Counted from the stretch's first letter, positions 43,488-54,345 are shown. The stretch is 64,000 nt of DNA from Ignavibacteriae bacterium HGW-Ignavibacteriae-2 (GCA_002839805.1 PGYT01000001.1:64770-128769); one strand, 5' to 3'. Numbers and translations: made by a program. The notes: generated by a model not told the origin, from the sequence alone.

Positions 43488-44876
43488 ATGTTTACTCCTG
43501 CGACATATATTCAAAGAAGAGATCATTTAAAAAAATTAGTCGGATCCGGAATAATTTTTTTCCCGGGTAATAACGAAAGTCCTAGAAATTATCCAGCAGA
43601 AGTATATAAATTCCGCCAGGATAGTTCTTTTTTATATTACTTCGGATTGGACTTTCCAGGAATAGCCGGTTTAATTGATATTGATAACAATGAAGATATT
43701 TTATTTGGCAACGATCGCGATCTGGATGATGTTGTATGGATGGGTCCCGACGATTCCATGAAAGATAAAGCTAAAGCTGTTGGGGTTGAAAAAACTTACG
43801 AATTCGGCCAGTTAAAAAATCATTTAAATAAAGCTAAATCTTCAGGAAGAGTAATTCATTTTCTTCCTCAGTACAAACATGATTTATTATTTTTATTTGA
43901 AGATTTATTCGGAATCCACCATTCAAAAGTTAAGGAAAACGTTTCCGAACTTTTGATTAAATCAGTAATTAAACAAAGATCAATAAAATCTGATGATGAA
44001 ATAGCTCAAATGGAACAAGCTCTGGATATTAGTCTTAAAATGAATTTGCTCGCAATGAGATTCACAAATCCAGGTGTTAAAGAAAAAGAAGTTTATGGAG
44101 CAGTGGAAGGTATGGCTCTGGCTATGGGAAATGGAACTTCATTTCCTATAATTTTTTCCGTTCATGGAGAAACTTTGCACAATCCTTTTCATGAGAATTT
44201 GATGCAAGACGGACAAATAGCATTGCTCGATTCCGGAGCTGAATCAGAATTACATTATGCAAGCGACATTACTAGAGTATTCCCTGTTAACGGAAAATTT
44301 TCTGAAATTCAACGCGATATCTATAATGTTGTGTTAAATTCCCAGCTTGGAGCAATTAATATGATTAGACCCGGCGTATCCTTCCGGGATGTTCATTTAA
44401 CCTCAGCAAAAATTATTGCAGACGGATTAAAAACAGTGGGTATAATGAAAGGCAATGTTGACGATGCGGTCGCAAACGGTGCTCATGCTCTGTTTTTCCC
44501 GCATGGATTGGGACACATGATTGGTCTTGACGTACATGATATGGAGGGATTGGGTGAAAATTTCGTTGGTTATGACGACGATATTAAACGAAGTGACCAA
44601 TTCGGACTGGCCTATCTGAGATTTGGAAAAAAAATGATGCCAGGTTATACGTTAACTATTGAGCCCGGAATATATTTTATACCTCAGTTAATTAAAAATT
44701 GGCGAGAAAAGAATAAACACTCAGACTATATAAATTACGATAAGCTAGATGGTTTTTTGAGTTTTGGTGGGATTAGAATTGAAGACGACATATTGGTAAC
44801 TGAAGATTCATTTAAAATACTGGGACAGCCGATACCCAAAACTGTTGAAGAAGTTGAAGAAACTTGTAATTCATAA
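43488..44876 (+). CDS. Xaa-Pro aminopeptidase (M24B)
   Basis: 462 residues: N-terminal AMP_N domain (about 1-130; FPGNNESPRNYP, DSSFLYYFGLDFP) and a pita-bread M24 metallopeptidase domain (about 165-450). The dinuclear-metal ligands are visible: Asp in LLDSGAESE, Asp in ASDITRVFP, His in PHGLGHMIG, Glu in TIEPGIYF and Glu in RIEDDILV. It removes N-terminal residues before proline in the cytoplasm. The length and the N-terminal domain match PepP. GGAG stands 6 bases before ATG 43488; a hairpin follows the gene. Confidence 0.92.
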   Translation: MFTPATYIQRRDHLKKLVGSGIIFFPGNNESPRNYPAEVYKFRQDSSFLYYFGLDFPGIAGLIDIDNNEDILFGNDRDLDDVVWMGPDDSMKDKAKAVGVEKTYEFGQLKNHLNKAKSSGRVIHFLPQYKHDLLFLFEDLFGIHHSKVKENVSELLIKSVIKQRSIKSDDEIAQMEQALDISLKMNLLAMRFTNPGVKEKEVYGAVEGMALAMGNGTSFPIIFSVHGETLHNPFHENLMQDGQIALLDSGAESELHYASDITRVFPVNGKFSEIQRDIYNVVLNSQLGAINMIRPGVSFRDVHLTSAKIIADGLKTVGIMKGNVDDAVANGAHALFFPHGLGHMIGLDVHDMEGLGENFVGYDDDIKRSDQFGLAYLRFGKKMMPGYTLTIEPGIYFIPQLIKNWREKNKHSDYINYDKLDGFLSFGGIRIEDDILVTEDSFKILGQPIPKTVEEVEETCNS

Positions 44877-44888
44877 AATTCATTAATC

Positions 44889-44929
44889 AAAAGCATCACA
44901 ATCTTTGCTTTGTTAAGGTGGGTGCTTTT
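44889..44929 (+). terminator. Probable terminator
   Basis: AAAAGCATC (44889-44897) pairs with GGTGCTTTT (44921-44929), nine pairs counting one G-U, followed by AAATTTCTC. It lies 20 bases before the next gene, so it may act as an attenuating stop between the two genes. Confidence 0.5.
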
Positions 44930-44949
44930 AAATTTCTCAAATTCATAAT

Positions 44950-47793
44950 ATGCGCACATCGAACTTCAATAGTTTCCATAATACTATTAAAAAAATTATT
45001 CCTTCCGATCGAATTATCACAGATCCGTTACGAACACTAGCCTATGGCAGCGACGCAAGTTTTTACAGATTAATTCCTAAAATTGTTATTAAAGCTGAAA
45101 CTGAAACAGAAATTATTCAACTAAATGTAGCTGCTTCAAAGTATAATATACCTATCACTTACCGCGCCGCGGGCACTAGTTTATCCGGGCAGGCAATATC
45201 AGACTCCGTTTTGGTAATGATAGGATCGGCGTGGGGAGCTATTAAAATTAATGAGGATATTAGCAATATAAGTCTGCAGCCAGGGGTTATCGGTGCCAGG
45301 GCAAATCTTGAGCTTAAAATGTACGGGAAAAAAATTGGACCTGATCCCGCTTCAATTAATTCGGCTATGATTGGAGGTATTGCCGCAAATAATGCCAGCG
45401 GAATGTGCTGCGGTACCGCGCAGAACAGTTATAATACTTTGGCTGGAATGAAAATTGTTTTCGCGAATGGAGAGAGATTGGACACAGGCGATTCGGAAAG
45501 TATCAGGAATTTTAAGAACAACAATAGATTGCTCTTTGATTCTTTAGTAAACCTTTCTACGAATCTTAAATCCAATACCGCTTTATCAGAAAGAATTACA
45601 GCCAAATACAAAATGAAAAACACAACTGGCTATAGTTTGAACGCGCTGGTTGATTTTACAGACCCGATTGATATTATACAACATTTAATGATTGGTTCGG
45701 AAGGAACACTCGGTTTTATCTCTGAAATTACTTACAAAACGGTTCACGATTCATCAAATAAAGCATCCTCATTAATGATATTTAACGATTTGAGTGATGC
45801 CTGTTCAGCAACTCCAATATTACGTAAATGTCCAGTGGACGCCGTTGAAATAATGGATAGAGCCTCTTTACGTTCTGTGGAAGATAAAGCCGGAATGCCC
45901 ACTTATCTTAAATCGCTCAAAGATTCCGCAACTGCGCTTCTAATTGAAACTTCAGCTGATTCGAAATTGGATTTAAATAAGAATATAGAAATTATTAAGA
46001 ATTCACTTCAGAACTATAAGTTTTTAATTAAACCGGAATTTACTGATATAAGGACTGAATACGAAAAGCTCTGGAAAATACGAAAAGGTTTGTTCCCTTC
46101 GGTTGGTGCAATGCGTAAATCAGGAACAACTGTAATTATTGAAGATGTTTGTTTTCCAATTGCGAAATTGGCCGACGCCGCTATAGACCTTCAATTATTG
46201 TTTAATAAATATCACTATTACGAAGCCATAATTTTCGGACATTCACTCGAAGGTAATTTGCACTTTGTATTCAGTCAGGATTTTAATTCCGAGTCCGAAG
46301 TAAAACGTTACAGCAGTTTTATGAACGAAATTACAAGGCTTGTTGTAGATAAATACGACGGGTCGTTAAAAGCCGAACATGGAACAGGCCGTAATATGGC
46401 CCCCTTTGTTGAAGACGAATGGGGATCAGAAGCTTATAAATTGATGAAGGAAATAAAGAAAATATTTGATCCTCAAGGGATATTGAATCCTGGAGTAATT
46501 TTAAATGAAGACCCAACCATTCATTTAAAGAATCTTAAACCTTTGCCTTCCGCAAACCCTATTATTGATAAATGTATTGAATGTGGTTTCTGTGAAATAA
46601 ACTGTCCATCTAAAGATTTAACATTAACTCCTCGCCAAAGGATAATTGCCTGGCGCGAAATTCAACGTTTAAAAAAGACGGGCACCGGCATAAATCAAGC
46701 AAACAAGCTTGTGGATCTTTTTAATTATTTTGGAAATGAAACCTGCGCAACAGATGGTCTGTGTTCTACAAGCTGCCCCGTGAATATAGATACAGGCAAA
46801 TTAATTAAAGAATTACGAGCTGATAAAATATCTCCTACAGCAAATTCTATTGCCAATTTTATTGCCAACAATATGGAGTTTATTACAGCATCGGGGAGAT
46901 ATGCACTTAACTTTGTCAGTTTTTTTCATGCTATTCTTGGAGATAGAATTCTCTCCTTAATTTCGGGTTTTTTAAGATCCGCAAGTTTCAATTTAATTCC
47001 GAGGTGGACAAAGTATTTACCCAAAGGCGCTTCAAAAATAAAAACGAATATCGTATTAAACACAAACAAATGTAAAGTAGTTTACTTCCCAAGCTGTATT
47101 ACACGTACCATGGGTCCAGCGAAAGATTATAAATCAAATGAATCAGTGCCGACTGTTACAGCCAAACTATTAGAAAAAGCAGGATATGCAGTCATATATC
47201 CTGGTAATATTAACAATCTATGCTGTGGAATGGCTTTTAACAGCAAGGGATTCGTTAAACAAGGGAAAGATAAAGCGGATGAATTATTGAACCAGTTAAT
47301 AGAAGACTCGAATAATGGCGAATATCCTGTTTTATTTGATATGGGTCCTTGTTTACAAAGAATGAGAATTTATATTGAGGAAAATGACAGCTTAAAAGAA
47401 AAAGTTAAAATTTATGATCAGGTTGAGTTTATAAACGACTTTTTGTTGGATAAACTTACATTTACTAAACAGAAAGAACCTGTTTCAATTCATATTACCT
47501 GCAGCGGTACAAAGTTGGGCTTAGATGATAAATTCCGCAACATTGCAGAAGCTTGTTCGGAAAAGGTAATATTTCCTAAAGATGTGGGATGCTGTGGTTT
47601 TGCAGGGGATCGTGGATTTAGCTACCCCGAACTTAACGCTTCGGCACTTAAGAACTTGAAAAATGGAATCCCTGAAGATTGTAAACAGGGGTACTCAAAC
47701 AGCAGGACTTGTGAGATCGGTTTATCTGAACATAGTGGAATAAATTATCAATCAATAGTATATTTGGTGGACAAAGTAACTTCGGCAAAATAA
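44950..47793 (+). CDS. FAD/Fe-S D-2-hydroxyacid (D-lactate) dehydrogenase type fusion
   Basis: 947 residues of the GlcD/Dld-like 'FAD-binding and (Fe-S)-binding' type (YdiJ/Dld-II relatives). In order: PCMH FAD domain (about 35-270; ITYRAAGTSLSGQA, GGIAANNASGMCCG, GSEGTLGFISEI), FAD-linked oxidase C-terminal domain with HSLEGNLHF and EHGTGRNMAPF, a two-cluster ferredoxin domain (CIECGFCEINC, then C-x5-C-x3-C in CATDGLCSTSC), and two CCG Cys-rich domains (CCGMAFN and CCGFAGDRGF). It oxidises a D-2-hydroxyacid, probably D-lactate, and passes electrons through FAD and Fe-S to a quinone or cytochrome. Two-part enzymes are often separate GlcD and GlcF; here both are in one chain. ATG 44950 has no clear Shine-Dalgarno site. 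Confidence 0.88.
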   Translation: MRTSNFNSFHNTIKKIIPSDRIITDPLRTLAYGSDASFYRLIPKIVIKAETETEIIQLNVAASKYNIPITYRAAGTSLSGQAISDSVLVMIGSAWGAIKINEDISNISLQPGVIGARANLELKMYGKKIGPDPASINSAMIGGIAANNASGMCCGTAQNSYNTLAGMKIVFANGERLDTGDSESIRNFKNNNRLLFDSLVNLSTNLKSNTALSERITAKYKMKNTTGYSLNALVDFTDPIDIIQHLMIGSEGTLGFISEITYKTVHDSSNKASSLMIFNDLSDACSATPILRKCPVDAVEIMDRASLRSVEDKAGMPTYLKSLKDSATALLIETSADSKLDLNKNIEIIKNSLQNYKFLIKPEFTDIRTEYEKLWKIRKGLFPSVGAMRKSGTTVIIEDVCFPIAKLADAAIDLQLLFNKYHYYEAIIFGHSLEGNLHFVFSQDFNSESEVKRYSSFMNEITRLVVDKYDGSLKAEHGTGRNMAPFVEDEWGSEAYKLMKEIKKIFDPQGILNPGVILNEDPTIHLKNLKPLPSANPIIDKCIECGFCEINCPSKDLTLTPRQRIIAWREIQRLKKTGTGINQANKLVDLFNYFGNETCATDGLCSTSCPVNIDTGKLIKELRADKISPTANSIANFIANNMEFITASGRYALNFVSFFHAILGDRILSLISGFLRSASFNLIPRWTKYLPKGASKIKTNIVLNTNKCKVVYFPSCITRTMGPAKDYKSNESVPTVTAKLLEKAGYAVIYPGNINNLCCGMAFNSKGFVKQGKDKADELLNQLIEDSNNGEYPVLFDMGPCLQRMRIYIEENDSLKEKVKIYDQVEFINDFLLDKLTFTKQKEPVSIHITCSGTKLGLDDKFRNIAEACSEKVIFPKDVGCCGFAGDRGFSYPELNASALKNLKNGIPEDCKQGYSNSRTCEIGLSEHSGINYQSIVYLVDKVTSAK

Positions 47794-47808
47794 TTTCTTG
47801 GAATTGAG

Positions 47809-48285
47809 CTATTTCTGAATGTTATTAATATCACTAAGTATTAAATTTAATTTTGAGAATAAATAGTCTTCCTGCCCGAGTAAATCTCGCAAAGTAAGTT
47901 TGCCGATAACACCATCAACTGCCTGTTGAATTACTTTCCATAAAGATCTTACTGAACAATCCACAGTGTGTGTGCATATTTGGGCTGAGCCCGAATGATT
48001 CATACAAAATTCGTCGTCAAAGAGTCTTCCACCTAAAACATCAAGAACTTCTACAATTTTAATTTCTTCAGGTGATTTGGATAATGTATATCCACCTGCA
48101 AAACCTCGTTCACTATCTAGTATACCTCCTAAACGTAAAACTCTTAATAGTTTAGCCACATTATGCTGCGATATTTTTTCTTCTTTACTTATCTGAAGTA
48201 TTGTAGGCACTTCTCCAGAATCGTAATATTTTCCTATACGGATTAAACAGCGTATCCCGTATTCTTCTTGGGCGCTAAATTTCAT
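47809..48285 (-). CDS. Rrf2-family Fe-S transcription regulator
   Basis: 158 residues. N-terminal winged helix (about 1-70) with the Rrf2 opening MKFSAQEEYGIRCL and the recognition part SQHNVAKLLRVLRLGGIL...GGY, then a three-cysteine cluster site (C94, C104, C110 in CMNHSGSAQICTHTVDC) as in IscR, SufR and NsrR. It should sense Fe-S status and control the SUF operon. It is placed at the 3' end of that operon rather than first, about 100 bases after the bacilliredoxin-like gene, so it may have its own promoter. Convergent to the lactate-dehydrogenase-type gene, 15 bases away. Confidence 0.9.
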   Translation of the reverse strand: MKFSAQEEYGIRCLIRIGKYYDSGEVPTILQISKEEKISQHNVAKLLRVLRLGGILDSERGFAGGYTLSKSPEEIKIVEVLDVLGGRLFDDEFCMNHSGSAQICTHTVDCSVRSLWKVIQQAVDGVIGKLTLRDLLGQEDYLFSKLNLILSDINNIQK

Positions 48286-48384
48286 TCTTTCTTTCTATAA
48301 TTGAGTTACATTTTGAAGATTAAGATAAAGACAAAGACTAAAATCAATATCTACAATCTCTGCCTTTATTTTAATCCAAATCTA

Positions 48385-48921
48385 TTAAGCCTCGTTCAAA
48401 GGAATTTTAGATCCGCATTCAATCGCATGAACAAGTTTTTTATATTTTTCTTCTGAAATGGAAGGACCTTTCTTTTTAGTATAAGTGTCAAAAGCCTGTA
48501 TAAGATCGCCGGCAATTTCATCGGGATATCTTCCTTCTATATGGTGGCGGGGCATCATAAATAGAACTTCGCCATTTTTTATAATAGCAATTGATGGAGA
48601 TGAAGGCGGATATTGGCTTAAATAAGTTTGTCTGAAATGAGCCGCTGCATCTCTATCCTGCCCGGCAAATATAGTTGTTATTCTATCAGGAATAACCTCA
48701 TGCTGTACTGCCTGTGTTACGCCTGGTCTGGCGCTGCCGGCTGCACATCCGCAAACAGAATTGATCATAACCAAAACTGTTTCGTCATTTTTCGTTGAAA
48801 GAACTTCATCAACTTTTTCAGGTGTTGTAAGTTCCTCGAATCCGCAATAAGTCAATTCATCACGCATAGGCTGAACTGCTTCCGGATCGTAAATTGGTGG
48901 TTGCTGCTGTATATTAAACAT
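48385..48921 (-). CDS. Bacilliredoxin-like (BrxA/BrxB, YphP/YqiW) protein
   Basis: 178 residues of the BrxA/BrxB family (DUF1094): opening YDPEAVQPMRDELTYCGFEEL, redox site SVCGCAAGSARPG (C57-G-C59), FAGQDRDAAAHFR and YPPSSPSIAI. In Firmicutes these thiol-disulfide proteins remove bacillithiol from proteins. Here the extra C26 and a longer C-terminal tail (about 145-178, with C169) go beyond the usual 145 residues. Encoded 26 bases after the SufT-like gene, which suggests a thiol role linked to Fe-S assembly or repair. Confidence 0.85.
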   Translation of the reverse strand: MFNIQQQPPIYDPEAVQPMRDELTYCGFEELTTPEKVDEVLSTKNDETVLVMINSVCGCAAGSARPGVTQAVQHEVIPDRITTIFAGQDRDAAAHFRQTYLSQYPPSSPSIAIIKNGEVLFMMPRHHIEGRYPDEIAGDLIQAFDTYTKKKGPSISEEKYKKLVHAIECGSKIPLNEA

Positions 48922-48947
48922 TTCTGTTTCCTTTCGGTTATTTTATA

Positions 48948-49262
48948 TTATAAAAAGCCTAATTCTAATTTCGCTTCTTCTGTCATTCTATCTTTATCCC
49001 ACGGCGGATCCCAGACTAAATCGACTACTACATCTTTAACACCTTTTACTCTTTGCGCTTTTTCCTTTACTTCCGGTGGCAGGCTTCCAGCCACAGGACA
49101 AGCAGGTGATGTTAAAGTCATTTTTATATAAACATTTAATTCATCATCAATTTTTATTTCATATATCAATCCTAATTCCCACACATCAACTGGAATTTCC
49201 GGGTCAAAAACAGTTTTTAATTTCTGTATAATTTGTTGTTCAATAAGACCTTTATCAATCAT
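48948..49262 (-). CDS. sufT: SufT-like (MIP18/DUF59) Fe-S assembly factor
   Basis: 104 residues: VFDPEIPVDVWELGLIYEI, then LTSPACPVAGSLPPEV, and the C-terminal WDPPWDKDRMTEEAKLELG. These are the marks of the MIP18/SufT family, which helps mature Fe-S proteins. The conserved reactive cysteine is C55 in PACP. It lies 12 bases after sufS and 26 before the bacilliredoxin-like gene. Cytoplasmic. Confidence 0.88.
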   Translation of the reverse strand: MIDKGLIEQQIIQKLKTVFDPEIPVDVWELGLIYEIKIDDELNVYIKMTLTSPACPVAGSLPPEVKEKAQRVKGVKDVVVDLVWDPPWDKDRMTEEAKLELGFL

Positions 49263-49274
49263 TATTTTCTCTGA

Positions 49275-50549
49275 TTACTTAAACATTGTAATAACTTTAT
49301 GCAGCCCAACGACTAACTTATCGACCTCTTCAAAAGTATTATAAAAAGAAAACGACGCGCGCGCAGTAGCTGGCAGGTTAAAACGCTGCATTATAGGTTG
49401 TGTACAGTGATGGCCGGTTCTAATAGCAATGCCGTCTGTGTCAATTATTGTTCCTATATCATAGGGATGAATGTCTTCAATGATAAATGAAACAACGGAT
49501 GATTTCTTTTTTGCGGTTCCAATTATTCTTAACCCGGGAATCAATTGGAGTTGTTGTGTAGCATATTGAAGTAAAGCATCCTCGTGATTCATCAGATCCT
49601 TAAAATCAAATGAACGAAGATAATCGATTGCCGTACCAAGCCCTATACCCCCAGCAATATTAGGAGTTCCCGCTTCAAATTTATTAGGGAGATCATCAAA
49701 AGTTGTTTCTTCAAATGTTACTTTCCTTATCATATCTCCTCCGCCCTGATATGGCGGTAGTTTTTCCAATAAAGATGTTTTGCCGTATAAAACTCCAATT
49801 CCTGTTGGACCATACATTTTGTGTCCCGAAAACACATAAAAGTCGCAATTAAGTTCCTGAACATCAACGGGTTTGTGCTGAATTGCCTGCGCTCCGTCAA
49901 TTAAAACAGGCACACCCTTTTCATGAGCAATTTTAATAATCTCCTTTACTGGATTAATAGTACCTAATGAGTTCGATGTATGGACAACCGAAACTAGTTT
50001 GGTTTTATTACTCAATAGTTTCTTGAATTCTTCCATTATAATATCGCCGTGGTCATCAATTGGAATTACTCTCAGCTTGGCCCCGTTTCTTTCGCACATC
50101 ATTTGCCACGGTACAATATTGGCGTGATGTTCCATATGCGATATTAATATCTCATCACCTTCCGAAAACATTTTAGCTCGGCACATTGTATTTGCAATGA
50201 GGTTAATGGCTTCAGTTGCGCCTCGTACAAAAATAATTTCGGAAACACTCATTGCGTTAATAAATTCTTTTACTTTTAGTCGAGCTTGTTCATACGATTC
50301 AGTAGCCACCTCGCTCAGGAAGTGCAAACCGCGATGTATATTAGCGTTTTCAAATGTATAGTAATAGGCTGTCGCGTCAATAACCGATTGAGGCTTTTGA
50401 GTTGTTGCCGCGTTATCAAGATATACTAATTGTTTACCGTTTACGGTTCTCTTAAGAATTGGGAATTCATTTCTTATTTCATCTATATTGAATGTCCTGT
50501 ATTCTTTTTTAGCCTTTCGGCTTTTTTCTGTAATAGTAACATTTTCCAT
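49275..50549 (-). CDS. sufS: SufS-type cysteine desulfurase
   Basis: 424-residue pyridoxal-phosphate enzyme. K244 in [10 protein letters not shown] binds PLP, and the active-site persulfide cysteine is C382 in TGHHCTQP, the group II (SufS) form. Other marks: [33 protein letters not shown]. It takes sulfur from cysteine for the SUF cluster scaffold. The start overlaps the sufD stop by one base as TAATG. No SufE or SufU gene is present in the operon, so the sulfur acceptor is not visible here. Confidence 0.95.
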   Translation of the reverse strand: MENVTITEKSRKAKKEYRTFNIDEIRNEFPILKRTVNGKQLVYLDNAATTQKPQSVIDATAYYYTFENANIHRGLHFLSEVATESYEQARLKVKEFINAMSVSEIIFVRGATEAINLIANTMCRAKMFSEGDEILISHMEHHANIVPWQMMCERNGAKLRVIPIDDHGDIIMEEFKKLLSNKTKLVSVVHTSNSLGTINPVKEIIKIAHEKGVPVLIDGAQAIQHKPVDVQELNCDFYVFSGHKMYGPTGIGVLYGKTSLLEKLPPYQGGGDMIRKVTFEETTFDDLPNKFEAGTPNIAGGIGLGTAIDYLRSFDFKDLMNHEDALLQYATQQLQLIPGLRIIGTAKKKSSVVSFIIEDIHPYDIGTIIDTDGIAIRTGHHCTQPIMQRFNLPATARASFSFYNTFEEVDKLVVGLHKVITMFK

Positions 50550-51886
50550 TAAATTTCAACTCTATGAAGATGTTCAAAAATCAAATGATTTATTTGTTCT
50601 CGCAATTCTTCTATTTTTAAAGTTTCCACAACATCGCTTACGAAAGCTCTTATTAAAATTGATTTAGCAAGATCGGCTGGAATTCCACGTGAACGAATAT
50701 AAAAATATGCGGTATCATCAAGATGACCAACTGTAGCGCCATGCGAACATTTTACGTCATCTGCATAAATTTCCAACTGCGGTTTAGTGTCTATTTTAGC
50801 CTCTTTGGATAAGAGCACGGTTTTATTCGATTGATAAGCATTAGTTTTTTGTGCGTCTTTCCTTACCATTATTTTACCGTTGAATACACCTCGCGAGCTA
50901 TCATCTAAAATACCTTTATAAATTTCGTTGCTTTCGCAATTAGGTTTAGCGTGATCCATGTAAGTATGATTATCGATGTGTTGGTCTTTGCTGCCGAGAT
51001 AAAGTCCGTAATAATGAGTTTCTATAAACTCATCGTCGAGTTTTGTATTTATATCGTTTCTTACAAGCCTGCCGCCAAATGAAATGTTATAATGACTAAA
51101 AACACTTTTTTTATTTTGGTAGGTTTCAACTCGTTCAATATGAAAAGCTTTCATCGATTCATTCTGAATTTTGTACAAATCCACAACACTGCTCTCATCG
51201 GCGAATACTTCTGTAGTAATATTACTGAAATAAGGATTTTCCGAAACGGCTTGATAATTAGCAATTATGCTTACTTGCGAATTTTTTCCTGCAACAATTA
51301 AATTACGCGGTGAACTAAGAACAGTATTTTCATTATTCCCATTAAGGTACAAAGCCTGTATTGGTTTTTCCAATATCTTCCCTTCGGATAATATTACCAC
51401 AAGTCCATCCGTTGTAAAAGCGGTATTTAATGCATCAAAGGCGTTATTGGTTTTGGAAAAAGCCCTAACATGTTTTTCAATTAATTCAGGCTTCGTTTTA
51501 AGCACATTATTAAAACTATCTACAACAATTCCTTCAGGTAATTCAGCGATGTTAGAAAGATTCGAATCATAAACTCCATTTACAAAAACGAGCAAGTAAC
51601 TATCGAATCCTTTAAATATTTTTGAATCTACTGCAGTGGAATCCACAATGCTGTGATTTATTAAATTTGCCGGAATAAAATTATTTTTTAATAATGGCGA
51701 TACATTTGTGTATTTCCACTCCTCATCTTTAGAAGTAGGGAAATTAATTTTTCCCAATTGGTCTATCGCGTCATTTCTCAGCTCAGTAAAAAATGTTTTT
51801 GTTTGTCCGTTTAATTTGGATTTAAACTCTTCAAAACCATTCAGGTACCATTCTTTAGCCGAATCTATTTCTTTTTTTATTGCCAT
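50549..51886 (-). CDS. sufD: Fe-S assembly protein SufD
   Basis: 445 residues, right-handed parallel beta-helix family of SufB/SufD. N-terminal [17 protein letters not shown], the core strands [21 protein letters not shown]-type region and [20 protein letters not shown], then [11 protein letters not shown], the conserved segment with the Cys and His used in assembly. Forms the SufBCD complex with the neighbouring products. GGGAGAAAATT before ATG 51886, 10 bases after sufC. Confidence 0.94.
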   Translation of the reverse strand: MAIKKEIDSAKEWYLNGFEEFKSKLNGQTKTFFTELRNDAIDQLGKINFPTSKDEEWKYTNVSPLLKNNFIPANLINHSIVDSTAVDSKIFKGFDSYLLVFVNGVYDSNLSNIAELPEGIVVDSFNNVLKTKPELIEKHVRAFSKTNNAFDALNTAFTTDGLVVILSEGKILEKPIQALYLNGNNENTVLSSPRNLIVAGKNSQVSIIANYQAVSENPYFSNITTEVFADESSVVDLYKIQNESMKAFHIERVETYQNKKSVFSHYNISFGGRLVRNDINTKLDDEFIETHYYGLYLGSKDQHIDNHTYMDHAKPNCESNEIYKGILDDSSRGVFNGKIMVRKDAQKTNAYQSNKTVLLSKEAKIDTKPQLEIYADDVKCSHGATVGHLDDTAYFYIRSRGIPADLAKSILIRAFVSDVVETLKIEELREQINHLIFEHLHRVEI

Positions 51887-51896
51887 AATTTTCTCC

Positions 51897-52661
51897 CTAT
51901 ACCGCCGCTTCTTCGGGTTGTTCTTTAATTATCCAATCGTAACCTTTTTCTTCCAATTCAAGAGCTAATTCTTTTCCACCCGATTTAATAATTTTCCCCT
52001 GATATAAAACGTGCACAAAATCGGGGACAATGTAATTCAATAACCTTTGATAATGTGTTACTAGAATTACGGCTTTATCTTCGGCTCTAAATTCATTTAC
52101 GCCCATCGATACAATTTTAAGTGCGTCAATATCAAGCCCAGAATCCGTTTCATCCAGCAATGCTAATCTTGGGTTTAGCATAAGCAATTGTAAAATTTCA
52201 TTTCTCTTTTTTTCACCGCCTGAAAATCCGGAATTTACCGAACGGTTTAACAGTGCGTCTTTCATACCCAGCATATCAGATTTTTCCCTCATTAACGCTA
52301 AAAAATCTTTCGATGTTATTTCAGACTCCCCTTTATATTTTTTTATCTCATTTATGGCTGTTTTAAGAAAAGTAGAATTAGATACTCCGGGAATTTCAAT
52401 CGGATATTGAAAGGCAAGAAACAACCCTTCGCGCGCTCTGTCTTCCGGTGCCATATCTAATAAATCTTTTCCTTCAAAATCCACATGTCCACCGGTTACC
52501 GTGTAGGTTTCCTGACCTGCCAGTACATTTGCTAATGTACTTTTTCCAGATCCATTAGGACCCATAATCGCGTGGACTTCGCCCGCGTTCACTTCAAGAT
52601 TCAAGCCTTTTAGAATTTCTTTACCATCAATTTCGGCTTTTAAGTCTTTTATCTTAATCAT
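51897..52661 (-). CDS. sufC: SUF ATPase SufC
   Basis: 254-residue ABC-type ATPase: Walker A GPNGSGKST, Q loop LAFQYPIEIPG, signature FSGGEKKRNEIL, Walker B LALLDETDSGLD, and switch His in VTHYQRL, all intact. Energises the SufBCD scaffold. It lies 52 bases after sufB and 10 before sufD. Confidence 0.96.
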   Translation of the reverse strand: MIKIKDLKAEIDGKEILKGLNLEVNAGEVHAIMGPNGSGKSTLANVLAGQETYTVTGGHVDFEGKDLLDMAPEDRAREGLFLAFQYPIEIPGVSNSTFLKTAINEIKKYKGESEITSKDFLALMREKSDMLGMKDALLNRSVNSGFSGGEKKRNEILQLLMLNPRLALLDETDSGLDIDALKIVSMGVNEFRAEDKAVILVTHYQRLLNYIVPDFVHVLYQGKIIKSGGKELALELEEKGYDWIIKEQPEEAAV

Positions 52662-52713
52662 TGTGCTTCCTTTATTATTTTCATTTTAATTTCTTTTCAA
52701 TATTTTATTTGAA

Positions 52714-54159
52714 CTACCCGACACTTCCCTCTAAACTGATCGCAAGTAATTTTTGCGCTTCTACCGCAAATTCCATAGGAAGTTCGTTAAAAACCTCTTT
52801 ACAAAAACCATTAACAATCATATTAATCGCGTCTTCGGTAGATATACCCCTTTGATTCAAATAAAATATCTGATCCTCTCCAACTTTTGATGTTGTTGCC
52901 TCATGTTCAACCTGGGCGGTATCATTATCTATTTCTATATATGGGAATGTATGCGCACCGCATGTATCACTCATAAGCATTGAATCGCATTGTGAAAAGT
53001 TACGGGCGCCGTCTGCGTTTTTCATCACTTTTACTAATCCTCTATAAGAGTTATCACTTCTTCCTGCGGAAATACCTTTTGAAATGATTGTGCTTTTGGT
53101 GTTTTTGCCGATGTGAATCATTTTTGATCCGGTATCTGCCTGCTGAAAATTATTTGTAACGGCTACAGAATAAAATTCGCCAATAGAATTATCCCCCTGC
53201 AGAATACAACTAGGATATTTCCAGGTTATAGAGGAACCAGTTTCAACTTGAGTCCATGATATTTTTGAATTTTTCCCTCTGCACGCACCTCGTTTTGTAA
53301 CAAAGTTGTAAATCCCACCTTTGCCGTTTTTATCTCCCGGATACCAGTTTTGTACAGTTGAATATTTTATTTCAGCGTTATCCAGAGCAACTAATTCCAC
53401 TACTGCGGCATGCAGTTGATTTTCGTCACGCATTGGAGCCGTGCATCCTTCCAAATAACTCACATAACTCGAATCCTCGGCAATAATTAAAGTACGTTCA
53501 AACTGACCTGTATCACTGGCGTTTATCCTAAAATAGGTAGAAAGTTCCATTGGACAACGAACACCCTTTGGAATATATACAAAGGAACCGTCGCTAAATA
53601 CAGCAGCGTTTAATGACGCGTAATAATTATCCGTGTATGGCACTACAGATCCGAGATATTTTTTTATTAGTTCAGGATGATTTTTAATAGCATCGGATAT
53701 TGAACAAAAAATAACGCCTTTTTCAGCGAGTGTTTCTTTAAATGTAGTGGCAACAGAAACCGAATCGAATACAGCATCAACAGCAACGCCTGATAATCTT
53801 TTTTGCTCATCAAGTGGAATGCCTAATTTTTCAAAAGTTTTCAACAATTCGGGATCAACTTCATCAATACTTTCAAGTTGCGGTTTTTTCTTAGGAGCTG
53901 AATAATAACGTATATCCTGAAAATCAATTTCGGGATAGTTTACTTTTGACCATTTTGGTTCTTCCATTTTAAGCCAATGCCTAAAAGCTTTCAAACGCCA
54001 TTCGGTCATCCAATCGGGTTCATTTTTTTTATTAGATATAAATCTTACAATTTCTTCATTTAATCCCTTTGGGGCTTCATCAGCCTCAATGTCGGTTATA
54101 AATCCCCATTTATATTCGGACTGAGTTAAATCCTCAACAACCTTCATATCTTCACTCAT
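52714..54159 (-). CDS. sufB: Fe-S scaffold SufB
   Basis: 481 residues, the SufB branch of the beta-helix family: [82 protein letters not shown] and [20 protein letters not shown]. First gene of the operon; GAGGA stands 7 bases before ATG 54159. A single SufB with SufC and SufD is the standard set. Confidence 0.96.
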   Translation of the reverse strand: MSEDMKVVEDLTQSEYKWGFITDIEADEAPKGLNEEIVRFISNKKNEPDWMTEWRLKAFRHWLKMEEPKWSKVNYPEIDFQDIRYYSAPKKKPQLESIDEVDPELLKTFEKLGIPLDEQKRLSGVAVDAVFDSVSVATTFKETLAEKGVIFCSISDAIKNHPELIKKYLGSVVPYTDNYYASLNAAVFSDGSFVYIPKGVRCPMELSTYFRINASDTGQFERTLIIAEDSSYVSYLEGCTAPMRDENQLHAAVVELVALDNAEIKYSTVQNWYPGDKNGKGGIYNFVTKRGACRGKNSKISWTQVETGSSITWKYPSCILQGDNSIGEFYSVAVTNNFQQADTGSKMIHIGKNTKSTIISKGISAGRSDNSYRGLVKVMKNADGARNFSQCDSMLMSDTCGAHTFPYIEIDNDTAQVEHEATTSKVGEDQIFYLNQRGISTEDAINMIVNGFCKEVFNELPMEFAVEAQKLLAISLEGSVG

Positions 54160-54186
54160 TTACATATCCTCATAATTTTTATACTA

Positions 54187-54217
54187 CAACCTATTCAATC
54201 TGGAAAAAAAAGTCAAG
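54187..54217 (-). promoter_or_regulatory. Possible suf operon promoter
   Basis: Minus-strand reading: CTTGAC (54212-54217), 20 bases, TAGGTTG (54187-54193), near the TTTG-N19-21-TAnnTTTG form of Bacteroidetes promoters, 28 bases before the sufB start. A T8 tract lies in the spacer. The match is imperfect, and a Rrf2 operator was not recognised. Confidence 0.3.
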
Positions 54218-54345
54218 ATTGATTTTCACATTAAAAACGCTAATTAATGACTAAAAGTTTCCAAAAAGGGAATTTTATTAATTTGATGAAACTATTTTTG
54301 ATAAAATTGGGCGGGAATATCAATTGAGGAATAAAATTTTAAATA

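Noticed and set aside
47809-54159. Reading the SUF gene cluster as a novel system
   Set aside because: sufBCDS with SufT and a Rrf2 regulator is a standard Fe-S assembly set; only the bacilliredoxin and the gene order deserve a second look.
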